Source: Tabrizicola_A sp965284335 (lineage in GTDB: Bacteria; Pseudomonadota; Alphaproteobacteria; Rhodobacterales; Rhodobacteraceae). Taken from it: 64,000 nucleotides of DNA. Position 1 is the first letter of the stretch; the number at the start of each line of letters is the position of its first letter. The position numbers and the translations under genes were made by a program. Of the stretch, positions 26,663 through 35,134 are shown piece after piece. Where the stretch lies: the NCBI RefSeq assembly GCF_965284335.1, contig NZ_OZ260076.1; one strand, written 5' to 3'. Under the pieces are notes generated by a model. That model made no database searches. It saw only the letters and a program-made list of their open reading frames with translations, and was not told the DNA's origin.

Positions 26663-26781
26663 GGTCTGAGGCAGGCCAAAGCCGCCCAAATCTTGCAGCC
26701 CCTGCGAAGGCTGGGATAAGGGAGTGGCGGGCCCCGGCAAGGCCGTGCTGCGATATCGCCAGATTCCGGGTGGTGAATCGC

Positions 26782-26810
26782 TTGACGTCCCCGGGGATTC
26801 CCCCTAAACG
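26782..26810 (+). promoter_or_regulatory. Probable rpmB promoter
   Basis: TTGACG (26782-26787) and TAAACG (26805-26810) 17 bases apart, about 70 bases before the rpmB start. The -10 is a weak match. Confidence 0.45.
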
Positions 26811-26879
26811 CAGGCCATCGAATTCGGTCTCTGCCCCTTTCGGGCGGGCCTCCCTGTATTGACACGAAGGATCACGACA

Positions 26880-27167
26880 ATGTCGCGCGTCTGCGAACTT
26901 TCCGGCAAAGGCCCGATGTCTGGCAACAGCGTCAGCCATGCGAACAACAAAACCCGTCGTCGGTTTCTTCCGAACCTGAATGACGTCACCCTGATCTCGG
27001 AAACCTTGGGTCAGTCGTTCAAGCTGCGCGTTTCGGCCGCTGCTTTGCGCACCGTGGACCACCGTGGCGGGCTGGACGCTTTCTTGGCCAAGGCCAAGGA
27101 CGAAGAGCTGTCGGTCAACGCGCAGAAGATCAAGCGCGAAATCGCCAAAGCTCAGGCTGCTGCCTGA
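26880..27167 (+). CDS. rpmB: 50S ribosomal protein L28
   Basis: 95 residues. The family N-terminus MSRVCELSGKGPMSGNSVSHANNKTRRRFLPNL is clear. The ATG at 26880 was chosen because it gives the conserved MSRVCEL start; GAAGGA lies 8 bases upstream. A TTG further upstream was rejected. It is a structural protein of the large subunit. Single-gene unit with its own promoter and a strong terminator. L33 (rpmG), sometimes linked to it, is not adjacent here. Confidence 0.97.
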   Translation: MSRVCELSGKGPMSGNSVSHANNKTRRRFLPNLNDVTLISETLGQSFKLRVSAAALRTVDHRGGLDAFLAKAKDEELSVNAQKIKREIAKAQAAA

Positions 27168-27190
27168 TCTGACGCGATGATCTGCCTTTC

Positions 27191-27222
27191 AGGCCCCTCC
27201 TGCATGTCAGGTGGGGCCTTTT
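27191..27222 (+). terminator. Rho-independent terminator of rpmB
   Basis: Stem AGGCCCC-T-CCTG with CAGG-T-GGGGCCT (T-T mismatch, CATGT loop) followed by TTTT. It begins 24 bases after the rpmB stop. Confidence 0.92.
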
Positions 27223-27295
27223 GGCTTTTGCAAAGCCCCGTGCAGCGCGGATCTGTCACCTTTTCAGCCCGCGAAACTTGCGTTAGAGAGCGGGT

Positions 27296-27643
27296 ATGCG
27301 TGCGATAATCGCCCTTTTCTTAAGCGTTGTGCTGGCCCTTGGGTCGGTGTCCATGGCCGTGGCGCATGGGCAAATGCCGATGGGCGCGACGATCACCATC
27401 TGCACCGAGGGCGGAACCAGCGACATCACGCTGGATGCCTCGGGCAATCCGGTGTCGCCGGGGATGCATCTGTGCCCCGATTGCCTGAGTGCAAGCGCCG
27501 CCGCCCTGCCCGATGCCGGGGACACGCTGCCCGAGCCTGTGGCAACAAGCCGTCCGGCAGTTTTTGCCACACCCGTCAGCCTTTTGCCGCGTCAAAGCCC
27601 GCAAACGCCCTTGGCGCGCGGACCCCCTGCCCTGTTTGTCTGA
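27296..27643 (+). CDS. Secreted DUF2946-like protein of a copper locus
   Basis: 115 residues: signal peptide (IIALFLSVVLALGSVSMAVA), a small mature part with CTEGG, then LCPDCLSASAAAL, and a Pro-rich tail. The CTxG...CPDC pattern is that of DUF2946 proteins, which often sit before periplasmic copper chaperones. The following gene, 37 bases downstream, is such a chaperone, supporting a role in copper handling, which is inferred from context. The two cysteines of CPDC could bind metal. Confidence 0.72.
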   Translation: MRAIIALFLSVVLALGSVSMAVAHGQMPMGATITICTEGGTSDITLDASGNPVSPGMHLCPDCLSASAAALPDAGDTLPEPVATSRPAVFATPVSLLPRQSPQTPLARGPPALFV

Positions 27644-27680
27644 TCCCCAAACACTTCAGATCAAACAAACAGGTAAAACG

Positions 27681-28208
27681 ATGAAACTTTGGAAATCTTT
27701 CTTCGTCGCCGCGGCGACGCTTCTGGCTGTGCCCGCCTTTGCCCATGACGGCGTGATGATTGCCGATCCTTATGCGCGCAGCATGGGGGGTGTTGGTGCC
27801 TCGGGTGCGGTGTTTTTCACCATTATGAACCACAGCGCCGAGGATGATCGGTTGATCGACGCACGGTCAGATGCGGCGCAGAAGGTGGAGTTGCACACCC
27901 ACAAGGATGACGGCAATGGCGTGATGCAGATGCTGCATGTCCCCGAAGGCTTTGTCATTCCGGCGGGTGGGGAACATGCGCTGGCGCGCGGCGGCGATCA
28001 TGTGATGCTGATGGGCCTGACAGAGGCTTTGGCCGATGGCGATATGGTCAGCGTGACGCTGGTCTTTGAAAAGGCCGGTGAAGTGGTGATCGAGGCCCCG
28101 GTGGACAATGCCCGCAAAGGGCCGATGGCGATGGATCATTCGGGCCACGAGATGCAGCATGGCCACGGTCACGGTCATGGTCACGGCCAAACCGACGCCG
28201 GGAACTGA
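27681..28208 (+). CDS. Periplasmic copper chaperone PCu(A)C
   Basis: 175 residues with a signal peptide (KLWKSFFVAAATLLAVPAFA). The DUF461/PCuAC domain shows the metal-binding pattern: VELHTHKDDGNGVMQM, then GGEHALARGGDHVMLMGL, giving His and Met residues for Cu(I). The C-terminus adds a His/Met-rich tail (MDHSGHEMQHGHGHGHGHGQ) that could hold further copper, possibly Cu(II). The family delivers copper to the CuA or CuB centres of cytochrome oxidase. The ATG at 27681 was chosen because it starts the signal peptide. Cotranscribed with the DUF2946-like gene. Confidence 0.92.
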   Translation: MKLWKSFFVAAATLLAVPAFAHDGVMIADPYARSMGGVGASGAVFFTIMNHSAEDDRLIDARSDAAQKVELHTHKDDGNGVMQMLHVPEGFVIPAGGEHALARGGDHVMLMGLTEALADGDMVSVTLVFEKAGEVVIEAPVDNARKGPMAMDHSGHEMQHGHGHGHGHGQTDAGN

Positions 28209-28277
28209 CCCCGACAACAGGCGCGCCGGGCGGGCTTTGGCTTGGCCCGGCGCGGAATTTTGTGCAAGAGCGATGCC

Positions 28278-28742
28278 ATGACAGCCGCAAGCCCGCGCAT
28301 CTTATTTGTCTGCCTTGGCAATATCTGCCGCTCGCCCACTGCCGAGGCGGTCTTTGCCCAGCGCGCGGCCAAGGCCGGGTTGCAGGTGGTGGTGGACAGT
28401 TGCGGCACCAGCGGCTGGCATATGGGCGAGGCCCCCTATCCCCCCGCCCAAACGGCTGCCGCCGCGCGGGGCTATGATCTGGCCCCCTTGCGCGCGCGCC
28501 AGATCCGGGCCGAGGATGCGGCGGCGTTTGACCATATTTTGGTGATGGATCAGCGCAATCTGGCCGATGTGCAAGCTTTGGGGCCTGAGTTCGCGCCGCG
28601 GCTGTTCATGTCCTATGCGCCGCAGTTCGGGCTTGAGGTGCCTGACCCGTGGTATAGCGGCGAATTTGGCCTTGTTTTGGATATGATCGAGGCGGCCAGC
28701 GATGGGCTGATTGCGGCCTTGCAAGCGAAGAAGGGCCGCTGA
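28278..28742 (+). CDS. Low-molecular-weight protein-tyrosine phosphatase
   Basis: 154 residues. The active-site loop VCLGNICRSP (Cys12, Arg18) is at the N-terminus and the acid loop VPDPWY near residue 125. Bacterial members dephosphorylate tyrosine kinases of polysaccharide export or arginine-phosphate; the specific target cannot be told. About 70 bases after the copper chaperone gene, with an AAGAG ribosome site. Confidence 0.92.
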   Translation: MTAASPRILFVCLGNICRSPTAEAVFAQRAAKAGLQVVVDSCGTSGWHMGEAPYPPAQTAAAARGYDLAPLRARQIRAEDAAAFDHILVMDQRNLADVQALGPEFAPRLFMSYAPQFGLEVPDPWYSGEFGLVLDMIEAASDGLIAALQAKKGR

Positions 28743-28748
28743 GCCGCC

Positions 28749-29096
28749 TTAGGGCGTGTTGCCGCCGCCGCCGCACATTGCTTCGGCAGCGGCGCCAAAG
28801 GCCTTGTAGCGATCCCAAAAGGCATCATCGCTTTTGGTTTTCGACATCCAGACCTTATGGGCCTTTTCGGGATCTTTGAAAAAGCTGGCCGCGCGGCGCT
28901 GGTCGCGGTTTGACAGGCTGCTGTCGGCGGCGCGCTGAACACAATTGCACAGCGCGCGGTTGGCGGCCTTGCGTTCGGATTTGTTGCAGGCCCGTTCAAT
29001 CGGTCCAGCCAGTGCGGCACCGGCCAAAAGGCTGGCGATGACAACTGCGCTGCACAGAACGGCCAGCCGTCGGGCCAGAGGGGAGAAATGCGTCAT
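28749..29096 (-). CDS. Conserved secreted protein of unknown function
   Basis: 115 residues from ATG 29096. Signal peptide (LAVLCSAVVIASLLAGAALA) then an all-helical mature part with NKSERKAANRALCNCVQRAAD, RDQRRAASFFKDPEKAH and DAFWDRYKAFGAAAEAMC, with four cysteines (three in the mature region, spaced to allow a disulphide). I recall the same pattern as a conserved small protein in Rhodobacterales with no verified function. It converges with the phosphatase gene, six bases apart. Confidence 0.65.
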   Translation of the reverse strand: MTHFSPLARRLAVLCSAVVIASLLAGAALAGPIERACNKSERKAANRALCNCVQRAADSSLSNRDQRRAASFFKDPEKAHKVWMSKTKSDDAFWDRYKAFGAAAEAMCGGGGNTP

Positions 29097-29225
29097 GGGT
29101 CTGCCTCGGTCTGCCCACATTACCCCGCAAGGGGGCGTGCGGATCCTATTGTGGCGCGCAATATGGCCGGTTTGGCCCCGGTTTTCAATGGCTGCGAGAC
29201 GGGCTCACAGGCTTGTCAGGCCCGG

Positions 29226-30389
29226 TCAGGGCGCGGCCAGCGTGGCGGCAAGGCCGCGCAGCAGGGCGATATTGGCGTCATTCACGCCCGGATCGTTAAA
29301 CCCGCGGTCGGCGGAATTCACCGCGATCACCACGCCAAGGCTGGGGTTGATATAGATATACTGGCCATAAATCCCCTGCGCCAAGACCTCGCCGGGGCTG
29401 GCATTGGCCGGAATCCACCATTGAAAGCCATAGGCCGAGCCATCTTTGGCCTGCGGGCTGGTCATGGCCACGACCCAAGGTTCTGGCACCACCTGAACGC
29501 CTTGCCATTTGCCGCCTTGCAGCACCATCTGACCAAAGCGCGCGTAATCGCGGCTGCGCATGTTCATGCCGCCGAGGACAAAGGACACGCCCTCGCCGTC
29601 GGTCAGGTAATAGGGGGCGGCCTCAAGCCCCATGGGGGCAAGGATGCGCGATTCCAAGAGTTCGGGAATGTCTTGGCCTGTGGCACCCCGGATCACCATG
29701 CCCAGAACATGGGTGTCGATCGAGACATAATGGAACCGCGCGCCGGGGTCGGCATCGCGCGCCGTCAGCCCCGCCGCAAAGCCGTCCATCGTGCCGCCCA
29801 GCGCCAGCACGCGACCCATGCGATTGATATCGCTGTTGAAATCGAGATAATCCTCGTTAAAGGCCACCCCTGATGACATGGTCAGGACATCGCGGATCGT
29901 CGCCCCGTCATAGGCCGAACCCTTGAGCATCGGCGCATATTGCACGACAGGATCATCAAGGCTGGCAATCGCGCCCTCGGCCTCGATCACGCCGAAGAGG
30001 GCGGCCAGAAAGCTTTTGGCCACCGACCAAGAAATGCGCAGATCCTCGGGCGAGGTGCCGAGGTGGTAGCTTTCATGCACAAGCTGGCCGGTTTTCAGAA
30101 TAACCAGCGCGGTCACCGCGCGGTCCTTGATCCATTGGTCCACCTCGGGCGGCAATATGGCTTCGGGGCCTTTGGGCAAAGGCGAGACCGGCCCCTCGCC
30201 GCGCGAGAGCGCGCGGGTCAGGAAAAGCTGATCCATCTGGCTGAAATTCTGCACGATCTTTTCAGGCTCAAAGAGGCTGTTCACCGCCATAAGCCGACCG
30301 ATCTCTTCGCGCTTCCAGATCCCGGCGGCGACGACGATCACGGCCAGAACGGCAAGGAGCTTGAGGAAAAGGCGCAGAAGGCGGGGCAT
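29226..30389 (-). CDS. Serine hydrolase of the beta-lactamase/PBP4* (class C-like) family
   Basis: 387 residues with an N-terminal membrane anchor or uncleaved signal (LLRLFLKLLAVLAVIVVAAGIW). Catalytic S122-V-A-K125 (SWSVAKSF) is the SxxK nucleophile motif; the second motif appears as YVSIDTHVLG (Y-x-N/S-like) and a later motif in MRSRDYARFGQM. The family includes esterases, D-amino-acid amidases and PBP4*-type peptidases; substrate unknown. No clear transferase or resistance context. Single gene. Confidence 0.85.
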   Translation of the reverse strand: MPRLLRLFLKLLAVLAVIVVAAGIWKREEIGRLMAVNSLFEPEKIVQNFSQMDQLFLTRALSRGEGPVSPLPKGPEAILPPEVDQWIKDRAVTALVILKTGQLVHESYHLGTSPEDLRISWSVAKSFLAALFGVIEAEGAIASLDDPVVQYAPMLKGSAYDGATIRDVLTMSSGVAFNEDYLDFNSDINRMGRVLALGGTMDGFAAGLTARDADPGARFHYVSIDTHVLGMVIRGATGQDIPELLESRILAPMGLEAAPYYLTDGEGVSFVLGGMNMRSRDYARFGQMVLQGGKWQGVQVVPEPWVVAMTSPQAKDGSAYGFQWWIPANASPGEVLAQGIYGQYIYINPSLGVVIAVNSADRGFNDPGVNDANIALLRGLAATLAAP

Positions 30390-30465
30390 GGAGATGTCCT
30401 TTCGATTGGTCGCAGGCGATCATGGCCGAGCGCGTCTGACAAGGCGAAACTGCCGTGACCGCGCG

Positions 30466-31188
30466 TCAGTCGCCCTTGCCGAAAAGCCCGCGCAGCCGGT
30501 CAAAGGGGCTGGTTGCGGCGGGGGGTTCGGGTTTGGCGGCAGCCGGGGCGGCGGGTTTGGCGGCACCTGCCGCCGGGTTGGGTTTGGCGGCGGCCTCGCC
30601 ACCCGTGCCGGAATTGCGCGCCGGGGCCGTGCGCAGGGAAACCGCGTTCAGGAACTTGGCGCTGTCGCCTGCCGCCAAGGCCGCAGCCCCGTCGGAAATG
30701 CCGCGCAACAGGTCATCCAGCCAGTCCTGATCAGCCTTGGCGAAATCATGCAGCACATAAGAGGCCACCGCATCCTTGTGGCCGGGATGGCCAATGCCAA
30801 GGCGGACGCGGTGATACGCCTCGCCCAAATGCTGATGGATCGAGCGCAGTCCATTGTGGCCCGCATGCCCGCCCCCGGTTTTCACCCGGATCTTGCCCGG
30901 CGCAAGATCAAGCTCATCATGGAACACCGTCACCTCATTCAGCGCCAGTTTGTAAAAACTGACCGCCGCGTGCACCGATTGGCCCGAGAGGTTCATGAAG
31001 GTTTCGGGTTTCAGAAGCACCACCTTTTCAAGGCCCAGCCGCCCTTCGCAGGCCAGCCCCTGATGGGCCTTCTTCCATGGGCCAAAGCCGTGATCGGCGG
31101 CGATGCGGTCCAGCGCCATAAAGCCGATATTGTGGCGGTTGCCCGCATATTTTGCACCCGGATTGCCAAGGCCCACAAACAGCCGCAT
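30466..31188 (-). CDS. pth: Peptidyl-tRNA hydrolase
   Basis: 240 residues from ATG 31188 (GAGGAG ribosome site). The Pth domain (1-190) has FVGLGNPGAKYAGNRHNIGFMALD with the catalytic His21-region, LLKPETFMNLSGQSV, and HDELDLAPGKIRVKTGGGHAGHNGLRSI. It frees tRNA from dropped-off peptidyl-tRNA. The last about 45 residues are an Ala/Pro/Lys-rich disordered tail ending FDRLRGLFGKGD, an extension seen in related genera. The usual upstream partner rplY (ctc) is absent here; a hairpin (arms GGCCAGCC/GGCTGGCC, 31220-31251) lies in the upstream region. Confidence 0.95.
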   Translation of the reverse strand: MRLFVGLGNPGAKYAGNRHNIGFMALDRIAADHGFGPWKKAHQGLACEGRLGLEKVVLLKPETFMNLSGQSVHAAVSFYKLALNEVTVFHDELDLAPGKIRVKTGGGHAGHNGLRSIHQHLGEAYHRVRLGIGHPGHKDAVASYVLHDFAKADQDWLDDLLRGISDGAAALAAGDSAKFLNAVSLRTAPARNSGTGGEAAAKPNPAAGAAKPAAPAAAKPEPPAATSPFDRLRGLFGKGD

Positions 31189-31317
31189 CGCGCGCTCCTC
31201 TTTTTTTCCCGAATCCCACGGCCAGCCCCGCTTGGCAAGCCCAGGCTGGCCCAACGGGGCGTGGCTTGACTTGGGGCCGCTGCCGGAGTCAGTTGGACCA
31301 AAAGACCGGAGTAAAGA

Positions 31318-32334
31318 TTGCGCGTTACCGTCGTCGCCTCGATGCGAAACGAAGGCCCGTTCATTGTGGAATGGGTGGCCTGGTATCGGATGCTGGGATT
31401 TTCCGATGTGGTGGTGGTGACCAACAATTGCACCGACCGCTCGCCCGAGTTGCTGGATGCCTTGCAGGCGGCGGGCTGGGTGCATCATCTGCGCCATGAT
31501 GTGGCACCGGGCCAAAGGATCACCCATCAAAAACTGGCCGCCGCCACCCAGCACAAGGCGGTGCGCCGGGCCGATTGGGTGTTGGTCTGCGATGTGGATG
31601 AGTTTTTGGTGATCCACAAAGGCGCGGGCCGGATTGAGGAGCTGATCGGCAGGCGCAGCGCTGATGTGCCGTTTCTGGCCATGGGGTTCAATTGGCGAAT
31701 CTTTGGCAGTTGCGGGGTGGAGAGGTTTGAAGATCTGCCCGTGCATCAGCAATTTGCGCTGGCCCTGCCGCTGAAAGGGCCGGGCAGCACGATGATGAAG
31801 ATGATCCACCGCCAGCCGCGTTGGTTCAAATCCTTGGGCGAACATGGGCCGCGCGGCTGGGATCTGGCCCGCTTTGGCCGCAGCCCAGACGATCCCGGCA
31901 TGTATCTGGTCAATGCCAAGGGCGAGCGGGTGCCGCATTGGTCACCCGAAGCGCCGCGCTATATTCGCACGCTGGCCAAGCCCTATGCCACCCATGCGGT
32001 GGCGCAGATGAACCATTACATGCTGCGCTCGGCCGAGACCTTTAGCCTTAAGGCCGGCACCCGCGCGCCGGTGTCGCTGACCGACCGCTATACTGATGCC
32101 TACCGCGAACGGGCCGACCGGGGCCATGACCCGGATATGTCGGCCTTTCACTATGCCGATGCCTTCAGCGCCATTCAGGCACAAGCCATGGCCCTGCCCG
32201 ATGTCGCGCGGCTGCATCTGTTGTGCTGCGCCGATCATCTGCGGCTGATCGCCGAAAAGCACGGGCGGGCGGTGGAGGAAGATGCCCGCTGGCACGACTA
32301 TCTGGCCCGCGCCAAGGCGTTGGAGGCGGGGTAA
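31318..32334 (+). CDS. Glycosyltransferase family 2 protein
   Basis: 338 residues from a TTG at 31318 with GGAG upstream. The N-terminal GT-A fold region reads VTVVASMRNEGPFIVEWVAWYRMLGFSDVVVVTNNCTDRSPELL, and the DxD motif is CDVDEF (about residue 97). This is the Glyco_tranf_2_4-like branch, where the sugar and acceptor are not predictable. The C-terminal third contains HWSPEAPRYI and a helical end. It stands alone, divergent from pth, with a tRNA gene just downstream. Confidence 0.85.
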   Translation: MRVTVVASMRNEGPFIVEWVAWYRMLGFSDVVVVTNNCTDRSPELLDALQAAGWVHHLRHDVAPGQRITHQKLAAATQHKAVRRADWVLVCDVDEFLVIHKGAGRIEELIGRRSADVPFLAMGFNWRIFGSCGVERFEDLPVHQQFALALPLKGPGSTMMKMIHRQPRWFKSLGEHGPRGWDLARFGRSPDDPGMYLVNAKGERVPHWSPEAPRYIRTLAKPYATHAVAQMNHYMLRSAETFSLKAGTRAPVSLTDRYTDAYRERADRGHDPDMSAFHYADAFSAIQAQAMALPDVARLHLLCCADHLRLIAEKHGRAVEEDARWHDYLARAKALEAG

Positions 32335-32356
32335 GGCGCGGTTTTACCAAGGGAAC

Positions 32357-32433
32357 TGGCGATCCCGGGAGGACTCGAACCCCCGACATGCCGCTTAGAA
32401 GGCGGCTGCTCTATCCAGCTGAGCTACGGGACC
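32357..32433 (-). tRNA. tRNA-Arg(TCT)
   Basis: On the minus strand a full cloverleaf: acceptor GGTCCCG pairs with CGGGATC (one G-T pair), D-arm GCTCAGCTGGATAGAGC, anticodon arm GCCGC-CTTCTAA-GCGGC giving anticodon TCT, variable region ATGTC, T-arm CGGGGGTTCGAGTCCTCCCG, discriminator G and encoded CCA. It reads AGA codons, which are rare in this genome type. Confidence 0.97.
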
Positions 32434-32445
32434 AGTGCCGCCCTT

Positions 32446-32913
32446 TTAGACCAAGCTTTTGGTCATGAAAAGGCTGTTGGGATCATCCCAATAGCCTTCA
32501 AAGGGGCCGCAAACGCTGTAGCCTGCGCGTTCATAAAGTGCGCGGGCGGCGATGAAGGTGGGTTGCACCCCGGTTTCCAGCGACAGGCGCGCGACACCTG
32601 CCGCGCGGGCCGCATCCTCGACATGGGTCAGCATGGCCTTGGACAGCCCCCTGCCCCGCGCCTCGGCCAGCACATGCATCGATTTGATCTCGGCATGTGT
32701 GGGGTCGGACAGGTGCTTGAACGCCCCCATCGCAACCGCCGAGCCGTTTTCGCGCGCGACAAAGAAATGCACGGCCGGAGTATCCAGCTCTGAGGCATCC
32801 ATCATATGGATGCTTTCGGGGGGCGTGTCGGCGTGCATGTCGGCGGTGTGGCGCTGAAACAAAAGCGCCAGATCACCCCCGACCGGGCTTTCGCGAGAAA
32901 TCACCAGCGTCAT
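32446..32913 (-). CDS. GNAT-family N-acetyltransferase
   Basis: 155 residues. The GNAT fold shows the acetyl-CoA region EIKSMHVLAEARGRGLSKAMLTHVEDAARAAGVARLSLETG and the C-terminal ALYERAGYSVCGPFEGY. The substrate is unknown. The downstream end is 12 bases from the tRNA-Arg gene; the start is four bases after the stop of the secreted hypothetical, so the two are one transcript. Confidence 0.88.
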   Translation of the reverse strand: MTLVISRESPVGGDLALLFQRHTADMHADTPPESIHMMDASELDTPAVHFFVARENGSAVAMGAFKHLSDPTHAEIKSMHVLAEARGRGLSKAMLTHVEDAARAAGVARLSLETGVQPTFIAARALYERAGYSVCGPFEGYWDDPNSLFMTKSLV

Positions 32914-32916
32914 GGT

Positions 32917-34380
32917 TTACTGACCGCCACCCATCATGTCCTGACCGTTGATCAAGAGGCCACCGGTTTCGGTTGTCTCGATCTCCCAGATCAGCTCTCC
33001 GTCAACGCCGGGCTGGGCCATCATCTGCGCCATGCCCAGCATCATGCCCATCTCTTGCAGGCCCATTTCGGGCGGGCTTTCCATGAGGGCGGTGTTGATA
33101 TTGTCCATCCCCGTCAGGCCGATACGAGCCTTGCCCACCGGCATCGGCATGGCCGGACCGACCGCCATCGCGCCTTCATAGGTCAGCCGGTAGCCCGGCG
33201 CGTTGGTCTCGCCGGGGGCGATGGTGATGTCCAGCGAGCCTTCGGGCAGAATGGCCGAGAGCATCTGTGCTTCGAACTCGGGGCCGGGGGCAGCACCTGT
33301 GGGCAGATCCAGAAGGCCAAGGCCCAGCGCCGCGGCTGCGGCCAGATCAAAGCGCGAGGCGGCGATGTCCAAGGTCATATCGGTGGGCACAAGGCCCGCG
33401 GCGAAGGGCGGCACCAGACCTTCGGGCAGGCTCAGCCCCTTAAAGCTGATTGCCTCGCGGAATTTGCCATCGGCCACAGCGCCGTTGACATCAATCACCA
33501 GCCCGACCTCATTCATGCTGACGGGTCCAATGGGCGTTTCCAGCCCGATGGTTTTATAAGCCCCGTTCATTTCAAGATTAGCAAAGATCGGCAACGCGGC
33601 CTCAAGCGCCGCTTTCAGCCCGGCCTTGTCGGCCTCGATCATGGCGGGGTCGGGGCGGGCGACGAAATAGGCCAAAAGCCCATAAAGCCCCTTGGGCTGA
33701 TAGCCGGTCATGGAGCCTGTCGCGCTGCCCTCGGCCATGGTCAGCACAAAGGGCATGGGCGGCGCGCCCTCGCCCAAGGGCATGGCCATTTCATAGCGCA
33801 GATTGGCCGAGGTGGTGGTGAATTGTGCATCCACCCCCCCCGCTGCCCCGGCCTGCGCGCTGCCTTCGATGGTGATGCGGTCTTGGCTGACCTTCATCGA
33901 CAGATCGCCCAAGGTTGGGTCAACCTGCGTTTGTTCGGTGACCATATCGTTCAGCGCAAGGCTATAGGCCTTGGTGTCGCCCAAAGCCTCGTCAAAGGTG
34001 CCGGTCAAAAGCACCTGACCGTAATCGGTTTTCGACGTCACAACGCCCGGAATGTCATAGGCAACCGAGACCGGCTGATCGATCGCATAATCCCAAGTGC
34101 CATCGCCATTGTCGGTGACGGTCATCACCACCGGGGTGATGGTTGAGGTCATGGCCATGGCAGATGCGGCCTTGGCCATCAGGGGGGTTGCATCCAGCGT
34201 GACCTGATAGGCGTCATCCTCGACCGCGACGGCAACGACGCCCTCGGTGGTGCCCAGATAGGTTTGGAACACCGCCAACAGCTCGGCTGCGCCCTGATCG
34301 GTGGCCTCTGCCAGGGCGGTGGAGCTCCACAAGGTCATGGCGCAGGTCAGGCCGAACGCCGAAGTGGTCAAAATCCGCAT
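32917..34380 (-). CDS. Secreted hypothetical protein
   Basis: 487 residues from ATG 34380 (GAAAGG ribosome site). Signal peptide (SAFGLTCAMTLWSSTALA) then a long soluble beta-rich protein with recurring segments of the type VTLDATPLM, GTWDYAIDQP, ITIEGSAQAG and EYEMAMPLGEGAP. The C-terminus is Met/Gly-rich (MGMMLGMAQMM, ends QDMMGGGQ). It resembles the large periplasmic DUF2125-type proteins of Rhodobacterales in layout, but I cannot confirm the family. Cotranscribed with the GNAT gene. Confidence 0.75.
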   Translation of the reverse strand: MRILTTSAFGLTCAMTLWSSTALAEATDQGAAELLAVFQTYLGTTEGVVAVAVEDDAYQVTLDATPLMAKAASAMAMTSTITPVVMTVTDNGDGTWDYAIDQPVSVAYDIPGVVTSKTDYGQVLLTGTFDEALGDTKAYSLALNDMVTEQTQVDPTLGDLSMKVSQDRITIEGSAQAGAAGGVDAQFTTTSANLRYEMAMPLGEGAPPMPFVLTMAEGSATGSMTGYQPKGLYGLLAYFVARPDPAMIEADKAGLKAALEAALPIFANLEMNGAYKTIGLETPIGPVSMNEVGLVIDVNGAVADGKFREAISFKGLSLPEGLVPPFAAGLVPTDMTLDIAASRFDLAAAAALGLGLLDLPTGAAPGPEFEAQMLSAILPEGSLDITIAPGETNAPGYRLTYEGAMAVGPAMPMPVGKARIGLTGMDNINTALMESPPEMGLQEMGMMLGMAQMMAQPGVDGELIWEIETTETGGLLINGQDMMGGGQ

Positions 34381-34451
34381 GAGAAAACCTTTCGAAAGGG
34401 CGGCGAAATGGAAAACGCCCACCGGCAAGGGCGGGCGCGAGGGAAAAGATC

Positions 34452-34763
34452 TTAGTGGGTCCAGGCACCTTTGCGGTTGGTGGCGAAGTTTTCGCCATAA
34501 CCGCCGGGGCGAATGTTGTGCTTGCGCGGTTTGGGTTCCAGCACCTCGGCCTCGATCCCCTTTTGCGCGGCATAGGCCAGCGCCGCCTCGCGGCTGTCAA
34601 AGCGCAGTTTGACCTGCGTTTGGGTATCGCTGGACGAGGTCCAGCCCATCAAAGGATCAACCGTGCGGGTGGTTTCGGGGGCATATTCCAAAACCCAAAG
34701 CTTGGTCTTGCCAACGCCCGATTGCATGGCGGTTTTTGCGGGCTGATAGATGCGGGCGCGCAT
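34452..34763 (-). CDS. NDUFS4-like accessory subunit of complex I (ETC_C1_NDUFA4)
   Basis: 103 residues. The whole protein matches the bacterial NDUFS4/ETC complex I family: MRARIYQPAKTAMQSG, WVLEYAPETTRTVDPLMGWTSSSDTQTQVKLRFDSREAALAYAAQKGI, and the C-terminal KPRKHNIRPGGYGENFATNRKGAWTH. In alphaproteobacteria this small subunit is encoded apart from the main nuo operon and stabilises the NADH-dehydrogenase arm. The ATG at 34763 was chosen; an upstream frame has no similarity. Confidence 0.93.
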   Translation of the reverse strand: MRARIYQPAKTAMQSGVGKTKLWVLEYAPETTRTVDPLMGWTSSSDTQTQVKLRFDSREAALAYAAQKGIEAEVLEPKPRKHNIRPGGYGENFATNRKGAWTH

Positions 34764-35134
34764 GCGAAAAACTCCCTTTGCGTTTGACGGTTTATTCCGA
34801 AAAGCGGGGGAAAGTGCAAGGCCGAAAGGCGGCGATCGGCGGAGCAAGGTGCTGCCGGCTGGTCACGGGGAGTGTGGGTGGGGTGTGTGGTGCGACCAGC
34901 CGACAGCAAGTTTGCTGCTTGCTTGGGCAAGATGCCCCAGCTTTGCGCGCGACGCAACCCAAAGATGCAGGATTTTTCCACATATTCTTTAAAATTGCGC
35001 AGCATTTCTTAATCTTGCATCAACCATCCTTAACACCACCTTTCCGAAATGGCCCATCAGCGCGGCCTCATCGGTTGCGTCACCCTTTCACCGGAACAAA
35101 AACAGAATAGATTACCCTCGAAAGGGAATCACCC
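34764..35134. other. Divergent promoter region upstream of uvrB
   Basis: 371 bases with no recognisable gene. The central part is A/T-rich (about 34965-35035). A candidate LexA site is at 35094-35108 and the uvrB ribosome site (GAAAGGGAA) lies just upstream of 35135. Confidence 0.5.
35094..35108. promoter_or_regulatory. Candidate LexA (SOS) box upstream of uvrB
   Basis: GAAC-AAAAACA-GAAT: reverse complement ATTC-N7-GTTC, one base from the alphaproteobacterial LexA box GTTC-N7-GTTC. It is 26 bases before the uvrB start. Confidence 0.55.
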
